Of a stretch of 61,003 nucleotides of DNA, positions 53,781-61,003 are shown piece by piece; the stretch's first letter is position 1; every line of letters starts with the position of its first letter. The DNA is from Acidobacteriota bacterium. Lineage in GTDB: Bacteria > Acidobacteriota > Terriglobia > Terriglobales > Acidobacteriaceae. Both the position numbers and the translations under genes were made by a program. The stretch covers positions 1 to 61,003 of the forward strand of contig JAJXYY010000029.1 of the NCBI GenBank assembly GCA_021780315.1. Direction: 5' to 3'. The notes beneath the pieces are model-generated. The model was not told where the DNA came from, did no database searches, and saw only the letters and a list, made by a program, of their open reading frames with translations.

Positions 53781-55646
53781 ATGGGAATGCGGAGTTGGCG
53801 CTGGGTTTTGGGCTGGGTGGTGGTGGGGTTCGTGGGCGTCGGAGGAGTGCGGGCGCAGCAGGGGAGTGGGCTGGAGAATGTGCCCCCGCTTCAGCGGCGG
53901 GTTCCGGGGGAGAGTGGAGTGCCGACGATCCACCAGGAGGCTCGGCTGGTAGTGCTGGATGTGGTGGTTACGGATGGGAAGGGGCATCCGGTGCAGGGGT
54001 TGAAGGCGGAGGATTTTCGGCTGCTGGAGGATGGGCAGGAGCAGCGGCTGAGTAGCTTTACGGAGCATGGGCCGCCGGATGCGGGGGTGGCGGCGCAGCA
54101 GATGGCGGAGTTGGCGAAGCATTTGCCGCCGAATACGTTTACGAATTACTCGCCGTTGCGGAATAGCAGTGCGATGACGGTGATCCTGATGGATGCGCTG
54201 GATACGCCGGTGACGGCGCAGATGTACCTGCGGGACCAGATGATCCAGTACATGAAGACGGTACCTGCGGGGACTCCGATGGCGATCTTCGAGCTGGATA
54301 CGCAGTTGCATGTGGTTCAGGGGCTGACGTCCGATCCGGCGGTCTTGCAGGCTGCGGTGAATGGGAAGCGGGACCGACCGGTGCTGTCTCCGCTGCTGGG
54401 TGGGCCGATGGCTCCGCAGGAGGTGCGGATGCAGATGCGCCAGGACATATTGATGCAGGGGTTCCAGATGCTGGCGCGGTACTTGTCCGGGTTTCCGGGG
54501 CGAAAGAACCTGATCTGGTTTACGGGGCGGCTGCCGATTGATGTGTATGGGGATGGGCCGATGGCACCGTTTCCGGATATGACGAGCTTTGTCGACGATA
54601 TGACGAAGACGACGGATGTGCTGACGCTGAATCGGATTGCGGTGTATCCGATTGATGCGCGGGGGCTGCAGACGGACCGGCGGTTTTCTGCGGCGAATGG
54701 CGGGAACGGCGGTTTTGGTGGGGGCGGCTTTGGTGGAGGCGGCTTTGGCGGCGGTGGGGGCGGCATGGGTGGTGCGGATGGTGATTTTTACCGGAGGACG
54801 ATGCAGCAGGGGTACCTGGATGATATTGCGGCGACGACGGGTGGCCGGGCGTTCTACAACACGAATGGGTTGAAGGAGTCGATTGCTGCGGTAGTGGATG
54901 AGGGGTCGCACTACTACACGATGTCGTATACGCCTATGAACAATCGGTGGGATGGCAGCTATCGGAAGCTGAAGGTGTTGCTGGCGGAGAAGGGGTTGCA
55001 TCTGGAGTACCGGCAGGGATACTACGCGCAACTGGATGAACAGAAGCGGCAGCAGCATGAGGTGGCGTTGTTGCGGCGGATGTCGATGAAGGGGACGGCG
55101 GGGCGTTCGGGGCCAGGAGGTGTGGCGACGGAGAGCGAAGGGAAGACGAGGAGCGCGGCTATGGACGCTGCGATGGCGATGGGAGCGGTGGCCCCGATGC
55201 AGGTGGTATTTGAGGCGAAGGTGCTGCCGACGATGAAGGTGGTGAAAGACGGCGGGAAGCAAGCCGCGGAGGCGGGGAATTATCTGAGTGAGGCGCTGCG
55301 GAAGAATGGGTATCGGGACTATACGATCCACTTTGGGTTGCGTGCGGAGGATCTACAGCTGATGCCAGCGCCAGACCTGAGCTACTACCAGGGGCATATG
55401 GAGTTGGTGGCGGTGTTGTATGACGATCAGGGGCAGCGGGTGAACTCGAAGATGGCGGATGTTCCGCTGCTGCTGGACAAAGGGACGTATGAACAGATGG
55501 AGCGGAGCGGGGTGGGGGCGGCGTTGACGATCCAGGTGCCGGTGAAGGGGAGTTATTTTCTGCGGATGGGGGTGCGGGATGTGGAGACGGACCGGGTGGG
55601 TGCGCTGGAGATTCCGGTGGACCGGGTGGTGCTGCCGGGGAAGTGA
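53781..55646 (+). CDS. Large VWFA-related acidobacterial protein with Gly-rich loop
   Basis: The 621-residue secreted protein has a signal peptide from ATG 53781 (RSWRWVLGWVVVGFVGVGG, then VRAQQ). The family's N-terminal strand follows (EARLVVLDVVVTDGKGHPVQ, then DFRLLEDGQEQRLSSF), then a von Willebrand A-like domain (about 120-400). The metal site is degenerate: DALDT stands in place of DxSxS. Near residues 305-325 a loop of almost pure Gly with regularly spaced Phe (GGFGGGGFGGGGFGGGGGG) is inserted. The C-terminal half (about 420-621) contains a further beta-rich domain. The upstream frame to 53655 is probably not translated. Confidence 0.87.
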   Translation: MGMRSWRWVLGWVVVGFVGVGGVRAQQGSGLENVPPLQRRVPGESGVPTIHQEARLVVLDVVVTDGKGHPVQGLKAEDFRLLEDGQEQRLSSFTEHGPPDAGVAAQQMAELAKHLPPNTFTNYSPLRNSSAMTVILMDALDTPVTAQMYLRDQMIQYMKTVPAGTPMAIFELDTQLHVVQGLTSDPAVLQAAVNGKRDRPVLSPLLGGPMAPQEVRMQMRQDILMQGFQMLARYLSGFPGRKNLIWFTGRLPIDVYGDGPMAPFPDMTSFVDDMTKTTDVLTLNRIAVYPIDARGLQTDRRFSAANGGNGGFGGGGFGGGGFGGGGGGMGGADGDFYRRTMQQGYLDDIAATTGGRAFYNTNGLKESIAAVVDEGSHYYTMSYTPMNNRWDGSYRKLKVLLAEKGLHLEYRQGYYAQLDEQKRQQHEVALLRRMSMKGTAGRSGPGGVATESEGKTRSAAMDAAMAMGAVAPMQVVFEAKVLPTMKVVKDGGKQAAEAGNYLSEALRKNGYRDYTIHFGLRAEDLQLMPAPDLSYYQGHMELVAVLYDDQGQRVNSKMADVPLLLDKGTYEQMERSGVGAALTIQVPVKGSYFLRMGVRDVETDRVGALEIPVDRVVLPGK

Positions 55647-55676
55647 GGGTGCGGCAGTTTGCTGGTGGGGTGGCGG

Positions 55677-56315
55677 CTAGCTGACGAGGTGGCCCATTTT
55701 TTCGCGTTTGGTCTGGAGGTATTTTTCGAAGGTCGGCTCGGGTGCGACCTCGGCGGAGATACGCTGGGTGACGTGAATGCCTACGGCTTCAAGGGCTTCG
55801 ACTTTTTCCGGATTGTTGGTGATGAGGCGAACGGCGGGGACGTTGAGGAGCTTGAGGACTTCGGCGGGGAGTTCGTAGTGGCGGCAGTCTGCGGCGAAGC
55901 CAAGTTCGAGGTTGGCTTCGATGGTGTCGCGGCCCTGATCCTGGAGTTCGTAGGCCTGTAGCTTTGCCATGAGGCCGATTCCGCGGCCTTCCTGATTTTC
56001 GTAGAGGAGGATTCCGGCGCCTGCGTCGGCGATGGTGGCGAGGGCGAGTTCGAGCTGCTGGCGGCAGTCGCAGCGTAGGGAGTGGAAGACGTCTCCGGTG
56101 AGGCACTGGGAGTGGATGCGGACGATGGGCGGGGCTGCGTGGATATCTCCCATGACGAGGGCGACGGCGGTTTCGACGCGCTGGCTGGAGGGCGGGAGGG
56201 TATTGTTGCAGGACTCGGGGTTGTCGATGACGCCCTCGAAGCCGAGGATGCGGAAGTGTCCCCAGCGGGTGGGGAGGTCGGCGTCGGCTACCTTGCGGAC
56301 AGAGGCGAAGGGCAT
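55677..56315 (-). CDS. ribA: GTP cyclohydrolase II
   Basis: RibA opens GTP to 2,5-diamino-6-ribosylamino-pyrimidinone 5'-phosphate, the first step of riboflavin synthesis. The 212-residue product has the zinc ligands in SQCLTGDVFHSLRCDC, catalytic LYENQEGRGIGLMAKLQAY, and LITNNPEKVEALEAVGI. It is a stand-alone RibA without the RibB (DHBP synthase) domain; the 36-residue stretch EGVIDNPESCNNTLPPSSQR is longer than in Escherichia. ATG 56315 or 56342 is the start; neither has a clear Shine-Dalgarno. It is divergent from the LytS-like kinase gene. Confidence 0.94.
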   Translation of the reverse strand: MPFASVRKVADADLPTRWGHFRILGFEGVIDNPESCNNTLPPSSQRVETAVALVMGDIHAAPPIVRIHSQCLTGDVFHSLRCDCRQQLELALATIADAGAGILLYENQEGRGIGLMAKLQAYELQDQGRDTIEANLELGFAADCRHYELPAEVLKLLNVPAVRLITNNPEKVEALEAVGIHVTQRISAEVAPEPTFEKYLQTKREKMGHLVS

Positions 56316-56406
56316 GGATTGATTATACGTTTGGTGCGCCATGGAGATTGGATTGCGGCCGAAGGTGTTTTGATGCAGTGGGGGTGCGCGGGGGTAAAGT
56401 AGTGGC

Positions 56407-57810
56407 ATGGTGCAGGTGGACGACAAGCTGATTTTGATCACGCTGCTGGTGGAGTTGGGTGTGGCGGCTGCGGTGTCGAGCTCACTGGCGCGGTCGAACA
56501 CGTTCAAGCGGCTGCTGCTGGCTCCGCGGCGGACGGTTCGGGAGACGGTGGGTTTGGTGGCGATGATCTGCGTGCCTTTGACGCTGGGGGTATGGGTACG
56601 GGTGATTGTGCCGAATTTTCTGGCGGCGGATATCTCTCTGTCGACGACGATACTGCTGGGGGTACTGGTGGGGCCGCTGGCGGCGATGGCCGGCGGTGCT
56701 GCGTTGGCGGCGCCGGCGGTGCTGCACCATGAGTATCTGGCGTTGCCGGTGAACCTGCTGGCGGCGGGCGTGGCGGGGGTGTACCGGCGGTTTGTGGATG
56801 CGGAGGATGTGTGGTCGTTCTCGCCGATGATTGATCTGAGTATCTACCACTGGGTGACGCGGAATTTGCGGCGTCCGCAGCTGGACCGGCAGATTCTGCT
56901 GCTGGTGCTGATTACGCTGATGGAGTTTGGAGCGAGTCTGCTGGCGCGGGTTTATCCGCGGCGGTACTTTGGGCTGCATTCGCGAAGCTGGCTGGTGGAG
57001 ATGACGATCTGTGCGACTGCTCCGGTGGTGGTGGGGATTCCGCTGAAGATATGGAATGCGATCCGAATTGAGGAGAAGCTGGAAGAGCAGGCCCGGCTGC
57101 TGCTGGAGGCTCGGCTGGATGCGTTGCAGCGACAGATTAATCCGCATTTCCTGTTCAATACGCTGAACTCGATTACGTCACTGGTGCGGTCGCAACCCGA
57201 GTTGGCTCGGGAGATGATTCTGAAGCTGGCAAACATACTACGGGTGCTGTTGAAGGATCGTGAGGCGTTTGTGCCGTTCCACGAGGAGTTGGCGTTTACG
57301 GATGACTACCTGGCGATTGAGGTGGTGCGGTTTGGAGAGAAGCTGCGGGTGGTGAAGGAGATTGCCGAGGAGACGCTACAGGTGGTGGTGCCGGGCATGC
57401 TGCTGCAGCCGCTGCTGGAAAACAGTATCAAGCATGGACTGGAGCCGCGGATTGGTGGTGGGACGGTGACTCTGCGTAGCCGGATTTCGGAGCAGGGGGA
57501 GCTTGTGGTGGAGGTGGAAGATGATGGAGTGGGGATGGCTCCGGAGGTGGAGGGGGCCTCGCCGGTGAGCGGGTTGGTGAGGCCGGGTGCGGGGATTGGG
57601 ATGCGGAACGTGCGGGAGCGGATGGCGGTGCTGTATGGGAGTATGGCTTCGGTGGAGATAGTGAGCCGTCCGGGCCGAGGCACGAAGGTGACGTTGCGGA
57701 TGCCTATTGCGGAGTCAGCCGCGGAGACCTGGGCGCAGGCGGGACGGGACGCACTGGGGGCGGCGAGTCATCTGGTGGATGATGCGGTGCGGGCGATGAC
57801 GCGCTCGTAG
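56407..57810 (+). CDS. LytS/YehU-type sensor histidine kinase without adjacent regulator
   Basis: The 467-residue kinase has five or six N-terminal membrane helices (about 8-215) with a conserved 5TM-LYT-like arrangement. A short coiled segment (EEKLEEQARLLLEARLDALQ), the His_kinase (PF06580-type) box QINPHFLFNTLNSITSLV with His near 246, N-box LENSIKHGLEP near 337 and G-box GAGIGMRNVRERM near 396 follow. Such kinases usually sit beside a LytTR-type response regulator. Here ribA lies on one side and bshA on the other, so the partner is elsewhere. Its last 43 bases overlap the end of bshA on the opposite strand. Confidence 0.92.
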   Translation: MVQVDDKLILITLLVELGVAAAVSSSLARSNTFKRLLLAPRRTVRETVGLVAMICVPLTLGVWVRVIVPNFLAADISLSTTILLGVLVGPLAAMAGGAALAAPAVLHHEYLALPVNLLAAGVAGVYRRFVDAEDVWSFSPMIDLSIYHWVTRNLRRPQLDRQILLLVLITLMEFGASLLARVYPRRYFGLHSRSWLVEMTICATAPVVVGIPLKIWNAIRIEEKLEEQARLLLEARLDALQRQINPHFLFNTLNSITSLVRSQPELAREMILKLANILRVLLKDREAFVPFHEELAFTDDYLAIEVVRFGEKLRVVKEIAEETLQVVVPGMLLQPLLENSIKHGLEPRIGGGTVTLRSRISEQGELVVEVEDDGVGMAPEVEGASPVSGLVRPGAGIGMRNVRERMAVLYGSMASVEIVSRPGRGTKVTLRMPIAESAAETWAQAGRDALGAASHLVDDAVRAMTRS

Positions 57811-58943
57811 TAGTCCTCGTATAGAGGGATGATGCGGGAGGCGCAGAAGCGGTCCTGTGCGGTTTTGCGGGCGGCGCGGGACATAGTGTTGAGGCGGGTC
57901 CGGTCGAGGAGGAGATCGATGGCTGCGGTGGCCATGGACTCGATGTCTCCGACGGGGAAGAGGAGACCGTTGACCTGGTCGGGAGAGCCCTGGTCTTGAA
58001 TGAGTTCGGGCACGCCGCCCACGCGGGTGGAGATGGTGGGGACACCGCATGCCATGGCTTCGAGTGCGGCGAGTCCGAAGGATTCCATCTCGCTGGGGAG
58101 GAGCATGAGGTCGGCGAGAGGGAGGAGTTCGTTGACGTTGTCCTGTTTGCCGAGGAAGTGGATGCGGTCTTGAACGCCGTGGGTGATGGCGAGATGCTCT
58201 GCGATGGAGCGGTCGGGGCCGTCGCCGATGAGCAAGAGTCGAGCGGGCATGGCTTGGGCGACGCGGGCGAAGATTTCGATCACGTCGGTGATGCGCTTGA
58301 CGGGGCGGAAGTTGGAGAGGTGGACGAGGAGGCGCTCGTTGGGCTGGGCGTAGCGGGGGCGCATGGCGGCGACGAGTTCAGGCTTGCGAACGTAGACGTC
58401 GCAGTTGACGAAGTTGCGGATGACCTCGATTTCGGAGGTGATGTTGAATGCTTCGCGGGTGCGGTCGCTGAGATAGCTGGAGATGGCGGTAACTCCGTCG
58501 GACTGCTCGATGCCGAACTGGGTGATGGGCAGATAGGAGCGATCTAGGCCGACGAGGGTGATGTCGGTGCCGTGCAGGGTAGTGATGAAGGGGAGATGGC
58601 GGCCACGGACGGCGAGCATCTGGCGGGCGAGCAGGGCGCTGACGGAGTGGGGGATGGCGTAGTGGACGTGGAGGAGATCGAGCGAGTAGAACTCGGCGAC
58701 CTCGGCCATGCGGGTGGCGAGAGCGAGGTCGTAGGGTGGGTGCTCGAAGAGGGGGTAGTTGGAGACGGCGACTTCGTGGAAGTGAATGTTGGCCTCACGG
58801 CCGGTGAGACGGAAGGGTTGGGAGTAGGTGATGAAGTGGATGTCGTGTCCGCGTGCGGCGAGTTCGATGCCGAGTTCGGTGGCGACGACGCCGGAGCCTC
58901 CGTAGGTGGGGTAACAGGTGATACCGATTCTTCGGGGCTGCAT
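57768..58943 (-). CDS. bshA: N-acetyl-alpha-D-glucosaminyl L-malate synthase BshA
   Basis: This GT4-family glycosyltransferase joins UDP-GlcNAc to L-malate, the first step of bacillithiol synthesis. The 391-residue product is close in length to BshA and begins RIGITCYPTYGGSGVVATEL. Typical segments are HVHYAIPHSVSALLARQML, TTLHGTDITLVGLD, VIRNFVNCDVY, LSNFRPVKRITDVIEIF and the GT4 EX7E motif in SEMESFGLAALEAMACGVP. The gene for a ChbG/YdjC-type deacetylase lies 33 bp upstream on the same strand. bshB-like (LmbE) and bshC genes are not in the window. The 3' end overlaps the kinase gene by 43 bp. Confidence 0.93.
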   Translation of the reverse strand: MQPRRIGITCYPTYGGSGVVATELGIELAARGHDIHFITYSQPFRLTGREANIHFHEVAVSNYPLFEHPPYDLALATRMAEVAEFYSLDLLHVHYAIPHSVSALLARQMLAVRGRHLPFITTLHGTDITLVGLDRSYLPITQFGIEQSDGVTAISSYLSDRTREAFNITSEIEVIRNFVNCDVYVRKPELVAAMRPRYAQPNERLLVHLSNFRPVKRITDVIEIFARVAQAMPARLLLIGDGPDRSIAEHLAITHGVQDRIHFLGKQDNVNELLPLADLMLLPSEMESFGLAALEAMACGVPTISTRVGGVPELIQDQGSPDQVNGLLFPVGDIESMATAAIDLLLDRTRLNTMSRAARKTAQDRFCASRIIPLYEDYYERVIARTASSTR

Positions 58944-58976
58944 GGGCTTATGTATCCATTTCAGTTACAGGTTGAG

Positions 58977-59906
58977 CTACAGGATTTTTTCGTAGCCGGT
59001 GTTGGGAGTGAACTGTCCGGCTGAGCGGAGGACGCCGAAGGAACCGAGACATCCATAATTGATGAGTTGAGGAGCGTTTGGTTGCGCAAATCGTTTTGGG
59101 ATGATGGTTGCCAGGGTTTCGCGCTCGGTGTCGCGAGAGGAGCGTAGGCGGGTGGTAACGGCGTTGAGGTCTGCATCATGGTAGCCGGGGTGGCAACAGA
59201 GTTCGAAGGTGCCTTCGGGGGGCAGTGCGTCGAGGATCTGGTTGAGGGTAGCGTCGTTAAGGTGGCCGGTGGTAGAGATGCCCAGGGTGCCATCTGTGGT
59301 GAGGACGTGGGTGTGATGGAGTTGGGGAAGGTGCTGGAAGCGTGGCTGGAGGCTGCCGAGGAGTGCCATCTGGCTGCGGCGCAGGAGACTGGCATGGCCG
59401 AGGCGGCGAGCCCAGAGGGGCTCAAATGGGTTGCGGATGGCTCCGATGCCGCAGCGTTGGGCGAGATGAAGGAGGGGGCGGGCGACGGCAGGGAAGAGGT
59501 GGGTGTGTTTGTGGGAGTCGAGGTGGGTGATGTCGATGCCGGCGCGCTGGAGTTTTTGTATCTGAGCGAGGGCTTCGCGCTCGATGTCGTCTTCGTCGAT
59601 GTCGTTGCGGAGGAGTGCCTGAACGAAGTCGATGAGGGTGGGCCGGAAGGTTTTGCCGTCGGCACCGAGTAGGGTAGGGATGCTTTGGGGGTGGGCGGCT
59701 GGGATTCCGTCGGTGAGGACGATGTGGCAGCCTATGCCGAGTGTGGGGTGGCTGCGGGCGATGGCCACGGCGTCGTCGAAGGCGGGGCCGGTGGCCATGA
59801 GGGTAGCCGACGTGAGGGCTCCGGCGAGGTGAAGTTCAAGGATGGCACGGTTGATGCCGGGGGTGAGGCCGAAGTCGTCCGCGTTGAGGATGAGTCGGGG
59901 AGGCAT
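58977..59906 (-). CDS. ChbG/HpnK (YdjC-family) carbohydrate deacetylase
   Basis: The 309-residue product belongs to the YdjC fold, with the metal ligands and base in the opening motif LILNADDFGLTPGINRAI. The THLDSHKHTHLFP motif carries further ligands, and FELCCHPGYHDADL closes the site. ChbG removes an acetyl group from the GlcNAc of chito-oligosaccharides; HpnK-like members accompany hopanoid genes. Here the gene lies directly upstream of bshA with a 33-bp gap, so it may act on the BshA product, GlcNAc-malate. That is inference; a chitin or envelope role is the alternative. Confidence 0.9.
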   Translation of the reverse strand: MPPRLILNADDFGLTPGINRAILELHLAGALTSATLMATGPAFDDAVAIARSHPTLGIGCHIVLTDGIPAAHPQSIPTLLGADGKTFRPTLIDFVQALLRNDIDEDDIEREALAQIQKLQRAGIDITHLDSHKHTHLFPAVARPLLHLAQRCGIGAIRNPFEPLWARRLGHASLLRRSQMALLGSLQPRFQHLPQLHHTHVLTTDGTLGISTTGHLNDATLNQILDALPPEGTFELCCHPGYHDADLNAVTTRLRSSRDTERETLATIIPKRFAQPNAPQLINYGCLGSFGVLRSAGQFTPNTGYEKIL

Positions 59907-60238
59907 GGTGTCGAGAGGAAGAGCATGAGTGAGGCTGGGTGTGACGATGCAGGCTGGGCTGCGGTTTGGCGTTATGGTTCGTGACGAAGTCTACCAGATT
60001 GAGATGGTTGGGATTTGAGGGCTTTGGACTTGGTTGAGGCTGTTGATGAAGCTGCATCGGCCATACTGATTTTGTAGAAGGCTATCTGGATGAGGCAATG
60101 AGACCCGCAGTAGGCGCTAGATGGGTTGCACGTGGCGTGCGGCCGAACAGGTTGCCGCGGAGATGGGTGAGCAGGACGAAGGCTGAGGAGGGATGAACTT
60201 GCGCGGCGGGAAGAGGTCTTGCGATGCACAAGGAGAGG
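59907..60238. other. Intergenic region between deacetylase gene and tRNA-Val
   Basis: These 332 bases show no credible gene, repeat or hairpin with a T-run. They should contain the promoter of the deacetylase-bshA operon near 59910-59990, but no clear -35/-10 pair was found. Confidence 0.4.
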
Positions 60239-60315
<77 letters not shown>

Positions 60316-60333
60316 TTTCCTTGGCGTGTGTCC

Positions 60334-60362
60334 AGTGTATGGGAGCAGCGTTGAGTATGCAA
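60334..60362 (-). promoter_or_regulatory. Sigma-70 promoter of tRNA-Val
   Basis: On the minus strand TTGCAT (60362-60357) and TACACT (60339-60334) are separated by exactly 17 bases. The -10 box ends 18 bases before the tRNA, a good distance for a short leader. Confidence 0.65.
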
Positions 60363-60400
60363 TGCAGAAGGGCGATTGGGGATGAAAGGCAAAGCTGGAT

Positions 60401-60429
60401 TTGACCCAGAGAGCAACAGTGGGTAGTAT
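60401..60429 (+). promoter_or_regulatory. Sigma-70 promoter of tRNA-Asp
   Basis: TTGACC (60401-60406) and TAGTAT (60424-60429) have a 17-base spacer and lie 53 bases before the tRNA. This is a near-consensus housekeeping promoter. Confidence 0.7.
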
Positions 60430-60481
60430 CGAAGAGTTGCATGTGTAGACCGCCATGCGCATCAGGGCGTGAAGAACGACC

Positions 60482-60557
<76 letters not shown>

Positions 60558-60559
<2 letters not shown>

Positions 60560-60584
60560 TCATTCTAAATCACTTAGGATGATG
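60558..60584 (+). terminator. Hairpin just after tRNA-Asp
   Basis: An 11-bp stem with one G-T pair (60558-60568 with 60574-60584) starts at the CCA of the tRNA. No T-run follows, so it may be a structural part of the attachment site rather than a terminator. Confidence 0.45.
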
Positions 60585-60600
60585 GGTGACCCCCAAAAGA

Positions 60601-60619
60601 CAGAGGTCTCGGGTTTGAT
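60601..60619 (+). repeat. Degenerate copy of the tRNA-Asp T-arm
   Basis: Sixteen of 19 bases match 60524-60542 of the tRNA (CAGAGGTC, CGGGTT and GA are shared). It lies between the tRNA and the integrase stop and may be the scar of an earlier integration at the same site. Confidence 0.45.
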
Positions 60620-60637
60620 ATGGGTGCAATAAGCACC

Positions 60638-61003
60638 TTACCCCGCGATCTGTGGGTGTTTTTCATCCTGCGATTCACCCAGATTCGGAACCATCATCCT
60701 TACAACCTTGCTTTGTGCGGCCCGCTTGTTGGAGGTCGTCGCCTGCGTGTATACCTCAAGCGTGATCCTGCTATTCGCGTGCCGTAAAAGCTCCTGGACG
60801 GTCTTTACATCTTCCCCATTCGCCTTCAGCAACGTGCCAAAAGTATGACGGAAGGTGTGCCAGCCGATTTGTTTGTGAATGCCGATTGCTTTCGCTACCG
60901 GACGGATATGCCGCTTCATCAGGTTGTCTGGCCAGTACGGTTGCTTGCCCCGCATGACCTCGCTGGCAAAGACATAATCGTCAATCAGTGGGTACGCGCT
61001 CTG
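60638..61003 (-). CDS. Tyrosine-type integrase, C-terminal part (runs off the window)
   Basis: The frame is open to the right edge of the window, so only the last 121 residues are seen. They contain the second half of the catalytic domain: the H-x-x-R box HTFRHTFGTLL, the His of LLRHANSRITLEVYTQA and its nucleophilic Tyr. The tail (VVRMMVPNLGESQDEKHPQ) is short. The gene points toward tRNA-Asp, the usual layout for an integrase next to its tRNA attachment site, and marks an integrated element extending to the right. It is unlike the two Xer recombinases at 40 kb. Confidence 0.9.
   Translation of the reverse strand, partial: QSAYPLIDDYVFASEVMRGKQPYWPDNLMKRHIRPVAKAIGIHKQIGWHTFRHTFGTLLKANGEDVKTVQELLRHANSRITLEVYTQATTSNKRAAQSKVVRMMVPNLGESQDEKHPQIAG

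Overview
The window reads as the chromosome of a soil acidobacterium (class Terriglobia; Terriglobus, Edaphobacter or Granulicella-like). The evidence is three secreted proteins of the VWFA-related 'acidobacterial' family, small plant-polysaccharide glycosidase genes, futalosine-type UbiA prenyltransferase, bacillithiol synthase BshA and uniformly G+C-rich housekeeping genes. Genus assignment is inference; no rRNA is present.

The two edges of the window are integration sites. At the left (1-940) is the end of an integrated element: a broken brnA antitoxin gene, a 24-bp inverted repeat built from an 8-mer, and a 3' fragment of tRNA-Leu(CAA) followed by the old tRNA terminator. At the right (60483-61003) is an intact tRNA-Asp gene followed at once by the C-terminal part of a tyrosine integrase that runs off the window. 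Between them lies an ordinary core chromosome.

1.2-7 kb (minus strand): rsmE, a small membrane protein, an AI-2E/PerM transporter with an apparent CTG start, aroK, an ECF sigma/soluble anti-sigma pair and a ThiF/MoeB-like adenylyltransferase. 7.2-15.5 kb: an outer-membrane biogenesis operon with a seven-POTRA BamA/TamA-like protein, a SurA-like chaperone without PPIase domain and TamB. 15.6-19 kb: BON protein, UbiA/MqnP, CsbD and Lmo0937-type stress proteins, PheA. 19.4-25.8 kb: Lon, moaD-moaE-VWA operon, inositol monophosphatase, 7Fe ferredoxin, RecO. 25.8-28.7 kb: small beta-barrel, VWFA protein, GH43. 28.8-35.1 kb: glyQ, glyS, secA. 35.1-39.6 kb: lipoprotein, NtrC/NtrB-like two-component pair, rhodanese. 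39.7-43.1 kb: overlapping xerD/xerC and ffh. 43.2-49.6 kb: Nei-type glycosylase, gltX, GH130, GH28, gapdh. 49.6-55.7 kb: zinc-ribbon P-loop kinase, OpuC-type osmoprotectant ABC transporter, DinB-fold protein, a third VWFA protein. 55.7-60 kb: ribA, an orphan LytS-like kinase, bshA with a ChbG/YdjC-type deacetylase, then tRNA-Val and tRNA-Asp.

The most interesting points are: the POTRA-expanded assembly operon; the deacetylase co-transcribed with bshA as a possible stand-in for BshB; a MoaD whose terminal Gly-Gly is buried by a 13-residue tail; two genes whose only well-placed start codons are CTG and ATC behind perfect Shine-Dalgarno sequences; a tandem overlapping xerC/xerD pair; and the two element scars. 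No CRISPR array, insertion sequence or clear defence system was seen.
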